Shown piece by piece: positions 34,574 through 43,288 of a DNA stretch of 64,000 nt (within the stretch, counting starts at the first letter, position 1; every line of letters starts with the position of its first letter). Location: NCBI GenBank assembly GCA_021730985.1, contig JAKFYI010000010.1, positions 50,154-114,153 on the forward strand, given 5' to 3'. A program made the position numbers and the translations under genes. This DNA comes from Hyphomicrobiales bacterium. GTDB lineage: Bacteria; Pseudomonadota; Alphaproteobacteria; Rhizobiales; Xanthobacteraceae. Under the pieces are notes generated by a model. The model made no database searches, was not told where the DNA came from, and saw only the letters and a program-made list of their open reading frames with translations.

Positions 34574-35590
34574 TCAAATCCGCGTCGGGTCGAGCACGAC
34601 CTTGCCGATGCCGCCGCGGCTTTCCACGATCTCGTGGGCGCGCACCGCCTCCGAGAGCGGCAGCACGCAATCGATCAGCGCCTTGAATTTGCCCTCTGAC
34701 GCCATCCTCAGGCTCTCGGCGGCGCCGGTCTCGGTCTCGCCGGTGCGGCCCATGATCGTGATCTGGTTGAGATAGAGCTTGTTGACGTCGAGCGGCACGG
34801 TGCCGCCGCCGTGGCCGCCCGCGGTCACCAGACGGCCGCGCCGCGCCAGCGCGGCGAACGCCTTGGGAAAGGTGTCCGGATCGCCGATGTTCTCGAACAC
34901 GACGTTGACGCCTTTGCCTTCGGTGATGCGCGCCGCCTCGATGGTGAGGTCCTTCGTTCGGTAGTTCACGCCGGCGTCGGCGCCGAGATCGAGGCCGACG
35001 TTGACGCGATCGTCGCTGCCGGCCGCAGCGATCACCTTGGCGCCGAGATATTTCGCGACCTGCACGCCGGCGCTGCCGAGCCCGCCCGCCGCTCCCATCA
35101 CCAGCACCCATTCGCCCGGTTCGACCTGGGCGTGATCCTGCAGCATGTGAAACGCCATCGGCGCGTGGCGCGTCACCACCGTCGCCGTTGGAAAATCCAC
35201 GTTATCCGGAACGATCGTGGTGTTCGCCGCCATCGCGCGGACATATTCCGCATAGCCGCCCCAGGCATGCACGCCGAGCAGCCGCAATGCGTCCGCGCCG
35301 GAATTCTGGCTGCCGAGCCGCAGCGCCACAGTGACGCGATCACCGACCTTGCGGTGCGTGACGCCTTCGCCAAGCTTGACGATCACGCCGGACGGATCGA
35401 CGCCCGGAACCAGCGGCAGCGTGACCGGACGCGCGTACTTGCCCGCGCGCACGCGCGTATCGAGCGTGCGATTGACCGAAACCGCATGAACCTTGAGCAG
35501 AACCTCGCCCGGTCCCGGCTCGGGCGTCGGCACCTCTTCGAGCTTCATCACGCCCGGCGGGCCGAACTCACGAATGACAATGGCTTTCAC
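34574..35590 (-). CDS. Zinc-independent MDR-family NAD(P)H:quinone oxidoreductase
   Basis: A 338-residue medium-chain dehydrogenase/reductase. The catalytic GroES-like half opens with VIREFGPPGVMKLEEVPTPEPGPGEV, as in quinone oxidoreductases and crotonyl-CoA reductase-like enzymes, and the Rossmann motif GAAGGLGSAGVQVAKYLGA lies near residue 155. The zinc-binding Cys/His set of alcohol dehydrogenases is absent. It likely reduces quinones or enoyl/enone compounds with NADPH. It diverges from the Bug tandem at 35730. Confidence 0.9.
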   Translation of the reverse strand: MKAIVIREFGPPGVMKLEEVPTPEPGPGEVLLKVHAVSVNRTLDTRVRAGKYARPVTLPLVPGVDPSGVIVKLGEGVTHRKVGDRVTVALRLGSQNSGADALRLLGVHAWGGYAEYVRAMAANTTIVPDNVDFPTATVVTRHAPMAFHMLQDHAQVEPGEWVLVMGAAGGLGSAGVQVAKYLGAKVIAAAGSDDRVNVGLDLGADAGVNYRTKDLTIEAARITEGKGVNVVFENIGDPDTFPKAFAALARRGRLVTAGGHGGGTVPLDVNKLYLNQITIMGRTGETETGAAESLRMASEGKFKALIDCVLPLSEAVRAHEIVESRGGIGKVVLDPTRI

Positions 35591-35729
35591 GACACCCTCC
35601 GCAATACCGCGAGATAAGGCCGCACCGTGCGGCGGTGGTCAAGCCGCACCGGTTCCGCCAGGCTCAAAGTCTGGACTCGCCGGACTCTCCGTTGGACAAT
35701 GGCGGCAACAACTTGGGGGAGACGACACA

Positions 35730-36719
35730 ATGAGCGCACACGCGAGCATTCGACACGTCCTGTTGACCGCAGCACTTGCAGTCCCGGCATGGCTCACGGG
35801 TAGCCTTCCGGCATCGGCGCAGGACTGGCCCAGCCGCAATGTCACCATCGTGGTCCCGCTCGGCGCCGGCAGCGCGAGCGACATCATGGCGCGCGTGATG
35901 GCGGAGCAACTGACCAAGCAACTCGGCCAGACCTTCGTGGTGGAGAACCGCCCCGGCGCCGGCGGCACCATCGGCGCCAACCAAGTCGCGAAGGCCGCGC
36001 CCGACGGCTACACGATCCTGTGCTACGGCGCACTGGGAACGGCGAACGCGCTCTATTCCAAGCTGCCCTACGACACGATCAACGATTTCACCCCGGTGAT
36101 CGCATTCGGGACGCAGCCGCTCTCGATCGTGAGCGCCCCGTCGAAGGGCTACAAGTCGCTCGCCGACCTGATCGCTACGGGCAAGGCGAAGCCCGGCTCG
36201 CTGAATTACACGTCGGCCGGCGTCGGCACCGCGTCGCATTTCGCGGCGGTGCGGTTCCTGGTGAGCGCCGGCATCGAGGCACAGCACATTCCGTTCAAGG
36301 GGGCCGCCGAAGCCGTGACCGAGGTGATGACCGGCCGCGCCGACTTCAGCCCGCAGATTTTCACCACGACGCTGCCACTGCTGCGCGACGGCAAGCTGGT
36401 CGCGCTCGCGGTCAGCGCGCAGAAACGCACCTCGATCATGCCGGAGGTGCCGACCACCATCGAAGCGGGGCTGCGCGCCGACTCGGTCTATCTGTTCTAC
36501 AGCGGCTTCTTCATGCCGGCGAAAACGCCGAGTGCGGTGGTCCAGAAGCTCCATCAGGAGGCAGCCAAGGCGTTGCAGGCGCCGGCTGTCCAGGAGCGCA
36601 TGAAAACGCTCGGCGTCGAACCGCTGCCGATGAACCTGGAGCAGTTCAATACGTTCTTCCGCAACGACGTCGCGGAGGCGGCTGCGCTGGTGAAGACGGC
36701 AAAGATCCCGACGCAGTAG
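35730..36719 (+). CDS. Bug-family (TTT) periplasmic solute-binding protein
   Basis: A 329-residue Bug receptor, first of a tandem of four. The Sec signal peptide ends at ASAQ near residue 30. The mature part has WPSRNVTIVVPLGAGSASD, GAGGTIGANQVAKAAPDGYT near 85 and IPFKGAAEAVTEVM near 190. The ATG at 35730 follows GGGGGAGACG and marks the family start; the open frame extends far upstream without conservation. The next Bug gene starts 45 bases downstream. Ligand unknown. Confidence 0.92.
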   Translation: MSAHASIRHVLLTAALAVPAWLTGSLPASAQDWPSRNVTIVVPLGAGSASDIMARVMAEQLTKQLGQTFVVENRPGAGGTIGANQVAKAAPDGYTILCYGALGTANALYSKLPYDTINDFTPVIAFGTQPLSIVSAPSKGYKSLADLIATGKAKPGSLNYTSAGVGTASHFAAVRFLVSAGIEAQHIPFKGAAEAVTEVMTGRADFSPQIFTTTLPLLRDGKLVALAVSAQKRTSIMPEVPTTIEAGLRADSVYLFYSGFFMPAKTPSAVVQKLHQEAAKALQAPAVQERMKTLGVEPLPMNLEQFNTFFRNDVAEAAALVKTAKIPTQ

Positions 36720-36764
36720 CGCCAAGGCGGGTGCACCGATAGAAGCAGCCATCCCATCCACTTT

Positions 36765-37730
36765 ATGGACCTCGTCATGCGTCTTGCCGCCGCTGCCCTG
36801 TTGCTGATCGGATTGGCCGCCGAAGCACAGGCGCAATCCGACTATCCGTCGCGGCCGGTGCGGATCGTCGTACCGTCGGAGCCGGGCGGCGGCACCGACA
36901 TCAGCGCGCGCATCCTGGCCGAGAAGCTGGCGCAATCCATGGGCCAGCAGTTTGTGGTCGAGAACAGGCCCGGCGCGGGCCAGATGATCGGCGTCGAACA
37001 GGCGGCGCGCTCGCCGAACGACGGCTACACGCTGCTGGTGGCCGCGGCCGCGATCACCATCCTGCCCGCCACCAATCCGAACGTGAAGTTCGACATCCTG
37101 CGCGACTTCGTACCGGTCAGCCAGTTGATCTCGTCGCCAAGCATGCTGGTGACGCCCGCCAATCTGCCGTTCAAGTCGTTGCCGGAATTCATCGCCGCGG
37201 TGAAAAGCAAGCCCGGGGAATTCAACTACAGCTCGGCCGGTGTCGGCACCCAGCCGCACATGGCGATGGAGTTGTTCCGCACCATGGCTGCGCTCGACAT
37301 CCAGCATGTGCCCTACAAGGGCGTCGCGCCGGCGCTGAACGCGGTCATCGCAGGCCAGGTGTCGGCGGTCATGGTCAATCCGCTGACGGCAAAGTCACAG
37401 ATCGACGGCGGCACGGTGCGCGGGATCGGCATTTCCAGCCTCAAGCGATCGGCCATCATGCCGGACATTCCCGCCATCAACGAAGTCGTGCCGGGCTACG
37501 AGGCGATCCAATGGTTCGGACTGTTCGTACCGGCCGGCACACCGGCCCCGATTGTGGCGCGGCTGCACAAGGAGATCGCGGCCGCGCTCAAGTCGCCCGA
37601 AATGCAGAAGCGCGTCGCCGCCGACGGCGCGGACGCGGTCGGCAACACGCCGGCCGAGTTCAGCGCGCAGATCAAATCCGAGCTGGAAAAATGGGCCAAG
37701 GTCGCCAAGGCCGCGAAGGTCGGACAATAG
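36765..37730 (+). CDS. Bug-family (TTT) periplasmic solute-binding protein
   Basis: A 321-residue Bug receptor, second in the tandem. A signal peptide ends at AQAQS near residue 23; a second ATG at 36777 gives an equally good leader and either could be used, as no clear ribosome site decides. Motifs include YPSRPVRIVVPSEPGGGTD, GAGQMIGVEQAARSPNDGYT near 80 and VPYKGVAPALNAVI near 185. Ten bases separate it from the next gene. It is similar in layout to the following gene, suggesting local duplication. Confidence 0.92.
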   Translation: MDLVMRLAAAALLLIGLAAEAQAQSDYPSRPVRIVVPSEPGGGTDISARILAEKLAQSMGQQFVVENRPGAGQMIGVEQAARSPNDGYTLLVAAAAITILPATNPNVKFDILRDFVPVSQLISSPSMLVTPANLPFKSLPEFIAAVKSKPGEFNYSSAGVGTQPHMAMELFRTMAALDIQHVPYKGVAPALNAVIAGQVSAVMVNPLTAKSQIDGGTVRGIGISSLKRSAIMPDIPAINEVVPGYEAIQWFGLFVPAGTPAPIVARLHKEIAAALKSPEMQKRVAADGADAVGNTPAEFSAQIKSELEKWAKVAKAAKVGQ

Positions 37731-37740
37731 GGAGTTTTCG

Positions 37741-38709
37741 ATGCTCAAGGTTGCAATCGCCGGCGCTGCGCTGACCTGCCTCGTTGCGGCGAGTGCGCAA
37801 GCCCAATCGTCCTGGCCGAACAAGCCGGTCAAGATTCTGGTGCCGACCGCGGCAGGCGGCAGCGCCGACACGACGGCCCGCATGTACGCGGCGCATATGA
37901 GCAAGGTGCTGGGCCAGCAGTTCTACGTCGAGAACCGCGGCGGCGCGGGCAACACACTCGGCATCGAGTCCGTGGCCCGCTCGCCCGCCGACGGCTACAC
38001 CCTGCTGCTCGGCGCTGGAACCATCACCATCAATCATCTCGTCTACAAGAAGCTGCCGTATGACGTCATGCGCGACCTCACCCCGGTCACTCAAATGACA
38101 TCCGTAGCGAACGTGCTGGTCGTACATCCGGCACAGCCGATGAAGACGCTCGCCGACTACATCAGCGCCGCCAAGGCAAAGCCCGGCGCGATCAACTTCG
38201 CCTCCGCCGGCGTCGGCAGCAACCTTCACCTGGCGATGGAACTGCTCAAATATCGCAGCGGCATCGAGGTAACCCACGTCCCCTACAAGGGCGTCGGACC
38301 GGCGCTACAGGACACGCTGGCCGGTCATGTGATGTCGATGGTGTCCAACATCGCGTCCGCCAAGGGGCATGTGGACAGCGGAAAACTCCGGGCGCTCGCC
38401 GTCACCTCGCTGAAGCGCGCGCCGGCGCTGCCCGACGTGCCGTCGATGTCGGAAGCCGGCATCAAAGACTACGAGGTGCTGAACTGGTTCGGCCTGTTCG
38501 CACCGGCCGGCACGCCGAAGGAGATTGTCGATCGCCTGCAGTCCGAAGCCGCAGTTATGTACGCCGACCCGAAGACCAGGGATCTGCTGAAGGGTGAAGG
38601 CGCCGATCCGGTCGCCAGCAAGCCTGCGGATTTCGCAGTCTTCGTGAAGAGCGAAATCGAGAAGTGGAACGAGGTCGGCAAGGCCGCCAACATCCAGCCG
38701 ACGGAATAG
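37741..38709 (+). CDS. Bug-family (TTT) periplasmic solute-binding protein
   Basis: A 322-residue Bug receptor, third in the tandem. The short signal peptide ends at AQAQS near residue 22. Family motifs are WPNKPVKILVPTAAGGSAD, GAGNTLGIESVARSPADGYT near 78 and VPYKGVGPALQDTL near 182. Its start lies 10 bases after the preceding Bug gene with GGGAG in front, so the two share a transcript. The NWFGLFAPAGTPKEIVDRL segment near 245 parallels the QWFGLFVPAGTPAPIVARL segment of the upstream gene, consistent with duplication. Ligand unknown. Confidence 0.92.
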   Translation: MLKVAIAGAALTCLVAASAQAQSSWPNKPVKILVPTAAGGSADTTARMYAAHMSKVLGQQFYVENRGGAGNTLGIESVARSPADGYTLLLGAGTITINHLVYKKLPYDVMRDLTPVTQMTSVANVLVVHPAQPMKTLADYISAAKAKPGAINFASAGVGSNLHLAMELLKYRSGIEVTHVPYKGVGPALQDTLAGHVMSMVSNIASAKGHVDSGKLRALAVTSLKRAPALPDVPSMSEAGIKDYEVLNWFGLFAPAGTPKEIVDRLQSEAAVMYADPKTRDLLKGEGADPVASKPADFAVFVKSEIEKWNEVGKAANIQPTE

Positions 38710-39007
38710 GACCAAAGAACACCGGCCTCGCATCCCGCCCGGCGGGCGTGAGGAATTGAGTCATACCGGCCACGACAAAATCAAACCGTCCCGAAATATT
38801 TTTCCGGAAGGCTTCTTCTGCCGGACACGCCGCACAGAGAACAATCCGCACGGCGCAAACACCAGCGCATGAAGAACTGTCTCCTGGGCACGTCGTTGCA
38901 CAACTCGCAGGCGCAAACGCGGGCACACTGGCGCATCAATGGACTGGCGTTGAGCGCGCGCGCGACTAGATTCGCTGGCAACCGATCCCCCACAAAAAGA
39001 GCCAGCC
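38710..39007. other. Intergenic region without recognised gene
   Basis: About 300 bases between two Bug genes. A short CGCCCGGCGGGCG palindrome lies near 38737, and a small AT-rich patch (AAATATTTTT, near 38797) could belong to a promoter for the downstream gene. I see no coding sequence or RNA gene here. Confidence 0.5.
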
Positions 39008-39991
39008 ATGAATCGTCGCGAACTCCTGCGCGGGAGCGCAGCCGCCTTTGCATTTGCCGTCTCAAGCGGCACTGCGCCGGCACAAGGCAAATATCCCGAG
39101 CGTCCCATCAAGCTGATCGTGCCGCGGCCCGCCGGCGGTGTGGTGGATGTGATCGGCCGCGAATGGGCGAACGGCGTCCGCGAATCGCTTGGCGCGGTGG
39201 TGGTGGACAACATGGGCGGCGGCGGCGGCACGATCGGCGCCTCCGCGGCGGCGCGCGCCGCGGGAGACGGCTACACGCTGTTCCTCGGCTCGACCAGCGA
39301 ACTGGTGCTTGTTCCGGTCATCAACCATCAAGGCTACGACGCCGCCCGAGACTTCCGGCCGATCGGCATCATGGCGCTGTCGATGGGTGCGATTGCAGTG
39401 CATCCATCCGTTCCGGTTCATAACCTCAAGGAGCTGGTGGCCTACGCCAAGGCCAATCCCGACAAGCTGAGCTACGGCTCGGCCGGTGCGGGCAGTTCGT
39501 CAAATCTGACCGGCGAACTGTTCAAGCATCTCGCCGGCCTGCCGGACATTGTCCACATCCCCTACAAAGGCGCGGGACCGGGCATCACCGATCTGATCTC
39601 AGGGCAAATCCCGATGATGACGCCGATGATCTCCGGCGGCCTGGTGGAGCTTCACAACGCCGGCAAGGTGCGCATTCTCGCCGCCGCCTCGGAGCAGCGC
39701 GTCGCCGCCGCGCCGAACATTCCAACCGGCGCGGAGCAGGGTTTCCCCGATCTGATCGCGCAGTTGTTCATGGGACTGTTCGCGCCGGCGGCCACTCCGC
39801 AACCGATCGTCGATCAGCTCGTGCGCGCCACCCAGGAGGTCATGCAGGACAAGAATTTTCAGACCAAGCTTGTGGCCGCAGGATTCGAGCCTGTCACCGA
39901 TCCGACGCCTGAGAAGGCGGCGAAGTACATCAAGGAAGAAATCGTGCGCTGGACGCCGGTGCTGAAGACATCGGGCATGAAGCAGGGTTAG
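39008..39991 (+). CDS. Bug-family (TTT) periplasmic solute-binding protein, Tat-type leader
   Basis: A 327-residue Bug receptor, fourth of the group. The leader MNRRELLRGSAAAFAFAVS has a twin-arginine look (RRELLRG), ending near APAQG, so export by Tat is possible. Conserved parts are YPERPIKLIVPRPAGGVVD, GGGTIGASAAARAAGDGYT near 75 and IPYKGAGPGITDLI near 183. It converges on the RraA gene with back-to-back stop codons (TAG-CTA) and no spacer. Ligand unknown. Confidence 0.92.
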   Translation: MNRRELLRGSAAAFAFAVSSGTAPAQGKYPERPIKLIVPRPAGGVVDVIGREWANGVRESLGAVVVDNMGGGGGTIGASAAARAAGDGYTLFLGSTSELVLVPVINHQGYDAARDFRPIGIMALSMGAIAVHPSVPVHNLKELVAYAKANPDKLSYGSAGAGSSSNLTGELFKHLAGLPDIVHIPYKGAGPGITDLISGQIPMMTPMISGGLVELHNAGKVRILAAASEQRVAAAPNIPTGAEQGFPDLIAQLFMGLFAPAATPQPIVDQLVRATQEVMQDKNFQTKLVAAGFEPVTDPTPEKAAKYIKEEIVRWTPVLKTSGMKQG

Positions 39992-40729
39992 CTATCCCTT
40001 GCCGTAGAACACCGGCACCGGAACGCCCTTCGAGATCGCATCGACGCGCTCGTCCTCGCCCTTCTTCTTTTTCTCGCAAAGCTCCAGCACCGCCACGATG
40101 GAGTCGCGTGGCACGAACACCACACCGGTGTCGTCGGCCACCACCAGGTCGCCGGAATTGACGCGCACGTCGCCCATCTGGATTTCGCCGTTGATCTCGA
40201 CGGTCTCGAGCCGCCACTTGCCGGTGACCGGCGTGATCTCGCTGGCCCACACGGGATAGCCGATCGAGCGCGAATGCCGCACGTCGCGCACGCCGCCCAT
40301 CACGATGGCGCCGCGCTCGCCCTGACGTTGCGCGGTGTAGGCGGAAATGCCCCCCATATTGGACACGCCCGACACGCCGGAGATCACCAGCACGTCGCCA
40401 TCCTCGGCGAGGTTATGCGCCTCGAACTCCGCCATGCCGTTCTTGTTCTGCTGCGCCGCCACCCGCGGATCGGCGCGCCGACGGATGTTGCGCACGGTGA
40501 GCGCGGGCCCGACGATCATCTTGCCGGGCAGCGTCGGCTTCAGCACGGTGGCGCCGATCGCGCCCTCGGCGATGCCGAGTTCGTCCATCACATCCGAAAC
40601 GAGACTGGTGCACTCGCCGAGCGCGATGAAGCGATCCACCGCGCCCTTCGGCGGCTTCGGCGTCGATGTCATTCGTATACGGTCGGCGGCGATGCGCCCG
40701 GTCAGTTTCTTGCCGTTCAATTCGGTCAT
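39992..40729 (-). CDS. RraA-family protein (4-carboxy-4-hydroxy-2-oxoadipate aldolase-like)
   Basis: A 245-residue RraA-like protein. Conserved segments are LGECTSLVSDVMDELGI near residue 37, ALTVRNI near 76, GDVLVISG near 112, GAIVMGGVRDV near 138 with the RD pair of the aldolase active site, and PVWASEITPV near 158. This family includes pyruvate aldolases of the protocatechuate 4,5-cleavage and gallate pathways as well as RNase E regulators; the neighbouring dioxygenase favours the aldolase role. The ATG at 40729 with GGGG upstream is preferred, while a TTG at 40747 would overlap the Bug stop by four bases. It is the last gene of a VOC-Bug-RraA operon. Confidence 0.85.
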   Translation of the reverse strand: MTELNGKKLTGRIAADRIRMTSTPKPPKGAVDRFIALGECTSLVSDVMDELGIAEGAIGATVLKPTLPGKMIVGPALTVRNIRRRADPRVAAQQNKNGMAEFEAHNLAEDGDVLVISGVSGVSNMGGISAYTAQRQGERGAIVMGGVRDVRHSRSIGYPVWASEITPVTGKWRLETVEINGEIQMGDVRVNSGDLVVADDTGVVFVPRDSIVAVLELCEKKKKGEDERVDAISKGVPVPVFYGKG

Positions 40730-40743
40730 TGCATTCCCCAAAC

Positions 40744-41700
40744 TCAATCCAACTGCATGTTGGAATTCTTGATGACGATCGAGAAGCGGTCCATCTCGCT
40801 CTTGATGAAAGCGTGGAATTCTTCCGGCTTGTTGGCGACCACCTCGCCGCCCTGCTCGACTACGCGCGCGCGCACGGATGGCTCCTGCAGCGTATCGACC
40901 GAATGCCGGTGCAGCGTCGCGATGATGCTGTCCGGTGTCTTGGCGGGAGCGAGCAGCCCGAACCAGGTGCTGAATTTGTAGTCCACGCCGCCTTCGGCGA
41001 AGGTCGGCACATCCGGCAGCAACGGCGAGCGCTTGTCCGCCGCGATCGCGATCGGCTTGAGCTTGCCGCCCTGAATGAGCCCGAGCACCGGCAACACGCT
41101 GGAGAACAGCATTTGCACGTTGTTGCCCATCACCCCGACCGCGGCCGGGCCTCCGCCAGGATACGGGACATGCACCATGTTGGTCCCAGTGATCGAGCGG
41201 AACAGTTCGGTCGCCAGATGCGGGCTCGATCCCACTCCGTAGGACGCGTAGTTGAGCTCGCCCGGCCGGGCTTTGATATAGGCGACGAACTCGGCGACGG
41301 TGTTCACCGGCAGCACCGTCGGTACCACCAGGATGGTCGGCGAACTCGCGATCTGCGTGATCGGCGCGAGATCGGTCAGCGTGTTGAACGGCAGCTTCTT
41401 GTACAGCAAGGGATTGGCGGCCAGCCCGACGCTGCTGATCAACAGCGTGTGACCGTCCGGCGCGGACTTCACCACCTGCAGCGTGCCGTTGTTGGTGTTG
41501 GCGCCGGGACGGTTGAGCGGCACGAACGATTGGCCGAGCCGCTTGCCGAGGCCCTCGCCGATCATGCGGGCGAGCAGATCGTTGCCGCCGCCGGCGGCGA
41601 ACGGCACGATGATCTCGACCGCGCGATTGGGGTACTGCTGCGCGCCGGCCGTCTCAACTGAGCCCAGCACGAAAGCAGCGAGCAGCGCGGCCTTGAGCAT
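40744..41700 (-). CDS. Bug-family (TTT) periplasmic solute-binding protein
   Basis: A 318-residue Bug receptor. The signal peptide ends at TAGAQ near residue 21. Motifs include YPNRAVEIIVPFAAGGGND, GANTNNGTLQVVKSAPDGHT near 68 and VPYPGGGPAAVGVM near 172. The ATG at 41700 gives a normal leader; an in-frame GTG at 41739 would overlap the upstream gene and add non-leader sequence. It sits between a VOC dioxygenase gene (22 bases upstream) and the RraA gene (14 bases downstream), so its ligand is probably the substrate or precursor of that enzyme pair. Confidence 0.91.
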   Translation of the reverse strand: MLKAALLAAFVLGSVETAGAQQYPNRAVEIIVPFAAGGGNDLLARMIGEGLGKRLGQSFVPLNRPGANTNNGTLQVVKSAPDGHTLLISSVGLAANPLLYKKLPFNTLTDLAPITQIASSPTILVVPTVLPVNTVAEFVAYIKARPGELNYASYGVGSSPHLATELFRSITGTNMVHVPYPGGGPAAVGVMGNNVQMLFSSVLPVLGLIQGGKLKPIAIAADKRSPLLPDVPTFAEGGVDYKFSTWFGLLAPAKTPDSIIATLHRHSVDTLQEPSVRARVVEQGGEVVANKPEEFHAFIKSEMDRFSIVIKNSNMQLD

Positions 41701-41722
41701 GAAGTCCGGCGCGGTGTGACGC

Positions 41723-42664
41723 TTACCGCGCGAGAGCACGCGCCATCACCTGTTCGCAGCGCAGGTTCTCTTCCTCGACCAGATCGCCGCTCATCGCCTT
41801 GCGGGCGAGTTCCGACGGCGCGCCCGCCATCTTCCAACGGCACGGGAACAGCTTGGTTTCCAGCCACCATTGCGCGTCATGCGAGACATAGGACTCGTCC
41901 ACCTGTTCGACCTCGGCGGTGTACTCGGTCACGAAGCCGTTCGGCTCGATGAAATAGGAGAACACGTTGTTGCCCGGGCCGTGGCGGCCGACGCCCCACA
42001 TCATCTCGTAGCCGCTGCCGCGCACCCGTCCGGCACCGCTCATCAGGCCGTCGATGTTTGGCATTTCGTAGGCCATGTGGTTGAGGCACGGACCGTTGCC
42101 GCGAGCGATCGCCACGCTGTGATGGTCGGTGCAGCAGCGCACGAAATCCATCATCACGGTGCTGTCGCTCCACTTGAAGCCCAGCACGTCGAGGAAGAAC
42201 GCAGTCTGTTTCTCCACCTCGGCGCTGTTGATCACCACATGGGTCAGCTTGGTCGGCCGGCTGCGGTCGTCGATCGCCTGGGCGTGGTCGGCCACGTCAG
42301 CCGAGATCGCGATGGGATGGCCTTCGGGCGAGCTGACGCGGAAGCCGTAGCCCGCGCCGGCGCTTTTTTCGAGTTCCTTCGGCGCGTGGACCACCTTGGC
42401 GCCGAGCGCGGCCGCCTGGGCGTGCAGCGCATCGACCGTGGCGCGGTCGGGCGCCGAAAGGTGCACGCCGAGCAGGGCTGCGCGCGGGCGCTCGCGAAGG
42501 GTCAGCACATGGTGATCGCGGCCGGTGCCACGCAAGTGCAGTGTGTCGCCCTCACCAGCGACGTCCTCCAGGGCCCAGACCTTGCGATAAAATTCGGCGG
42601 ATGCCTTGAGGTCGTGCACGGCCAGTTCGATGCTGCGCAGGCCGTTGATTCTGGGAATGCTCAT
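41723..42664 (-). CDS. VOC-family extradiol dioxygenase-like protein
   Basis: A 313-residue two-domain VOC protein in the catechol 2,3-dioxygenase style. The second domain carries the likely iron triad: histidine in KLTHVVINSAEVE near residue 140, histidine in CLNHMAYEMPN near 200 and glutamate in GFVTEYTAEVEQVD near 258. The first domain has IELAVHDLKASAEFYRKV. The ATG at 42664 begins the conserved sequence. It leads a minus-strand operon with a Bug receptor and an RraA-family aldolase, which fits uptake, ring cleavage and aldol cleavage of one aromatic acid. Confidence 0.85.
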   Translation of the reverse strand: MSIPRINGLRSIELAVHDLKASAEFYRKVWALEDVAGEGDTLHLRGTGRDHHVLTLRERPRAALLGVHLSAPDRATVDALHAQAAALGAKVVHAPKELEKSAGAGYGFRVSSPEGHPIAISADVADHAQAIDDRSRPTKLTHVVINSAEVEKQTAFFLDVLGFKWSDSTVMMDFVRCCTDHHSVAIARGNGPCLNHMAYEMPNIDGLMSGAGRVRGSGYEMMWGVGRHGPGNNVFSYFIEPNGFVTEYTAEVEQVDESYVSHDAQWWLETKLFPCRWKMAGAPSELARKAMSGDLVEEENLRCEQVMARALAR

Positions 42665-42716
42665 GGTGGCGGTCTCCAGCGGGCGGATAATTCGGCGCTT
42701 TATAGCATCGCAGCAG

Positions 42717-42764
42717 CGCTTCAGCCGAACTCGGCGGTAATTTACCGCAAAACCGGCTGAAGCG
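42717..42764. promoter_or_regulatory. Nested inverted repeats, candidate operator
   Basis: CGCTTCAGCCG (42717-42727) pairs with CGGCTGAAGCG (42754-42764), and inside it GCGGTAA-T-TTACCGC (42734-42748) is a perfect 7-1-7 palindrome. It lies in the divergent gap between the VOC operon and the Rieske operon. The symmetry suggests a dimeric regulator site, cognate factor unknown. Confidence 0.5.
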
Positions 42765-42856
42765 GCGGGGCAGATGGCGCCCGCCCACGCATTCCTGGCC
42801 AGACAGGCACGCTGGTTGCATTGGCAACCGGGAGCGGGCAAATTCAGTTTTTATAG

Positions 42857-42870
42857 CCGGTCTAAACCGG
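42857..42870. promoter_or_regulatory. CCGGT-N4-ACCGG inverted repeat upstream of Rieske gene
   Basis: A 5-4-5 inverted repeat about 53 bases before the Rieske ferredoxin start, next to an AT-rich TTTTTATA stretch that could be promoter sequence. A further AAACCGG copy occurs at about 42894. It could be a second operator of the same divergent region. Confidence 0.35.
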
Positions 42871-42922
42871 TATCTCAGGGAGTGGGCTGCCGGCAAACCG
42901 GTGGGCCGTGGAAAGGCGCCGC

Positions 42923-43288
42923 ATGGCCGAAAAGTTCGTTGCGAAGACCTCGGAGTTCAAGGACGGCGACCGCCGCATCGTGTTCGTCGGCGACCACGAG
43001 ATCGGTGTGTTCCGCCACGAGGGTCAGTACTACGCCTATAGCAACTTCTGCCTCCACCAGGGCGGACCGGCCTGCGAAGGCCTGACCATCGCTGCCGTGG
43101 AAGAGCGCCTGCGCCCCGACCAGACCTCCCAGGGCCTCTACTTCTCGGAAACCGAGATGCACTTCGTCTGCCCCTGGCACGGCATGGAATACGACATGAA
43201 GACCGGCGAATGCGTCAGCGACCGGAAGAAGAAGCTTCGGAGCTACAAGGTTCTGGAAAAGGGAGACGAGGTTTATGTCGTCGCGTAA
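42923..43288 (+). CDS. Rieske [2Fe-2S] ferredoxin-like protein
   Basis: A 121-residue soluble Rieske protein. The cluster ligands are CLH near residue 50 and CPWHG near 90, each with the usual adjoining residues. The 37 residues between the two ligand boxes are about twice the usual spacing, so a loop is inserted. It would pass electrons to an oxygenase or other redox partner; no ring-hydroxylating oxygenase alpha subunit is seen in the window. The ATG at 42923 has GGAAAGG upstream. Its end overlaps the next gene by 14 bases. Confidence 0.85.
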   Translation: MAEKFVAKTSEFKDGDRRIVFVGDHEIGVFRHEGQYYAYSNFCLHQGGPACEGLTIAAVEERLRPDQTSQGLYFSETEMHFVCPWHGMEYDMKTGECVSDRKKKLRSYKVLEKGDEVYVVA

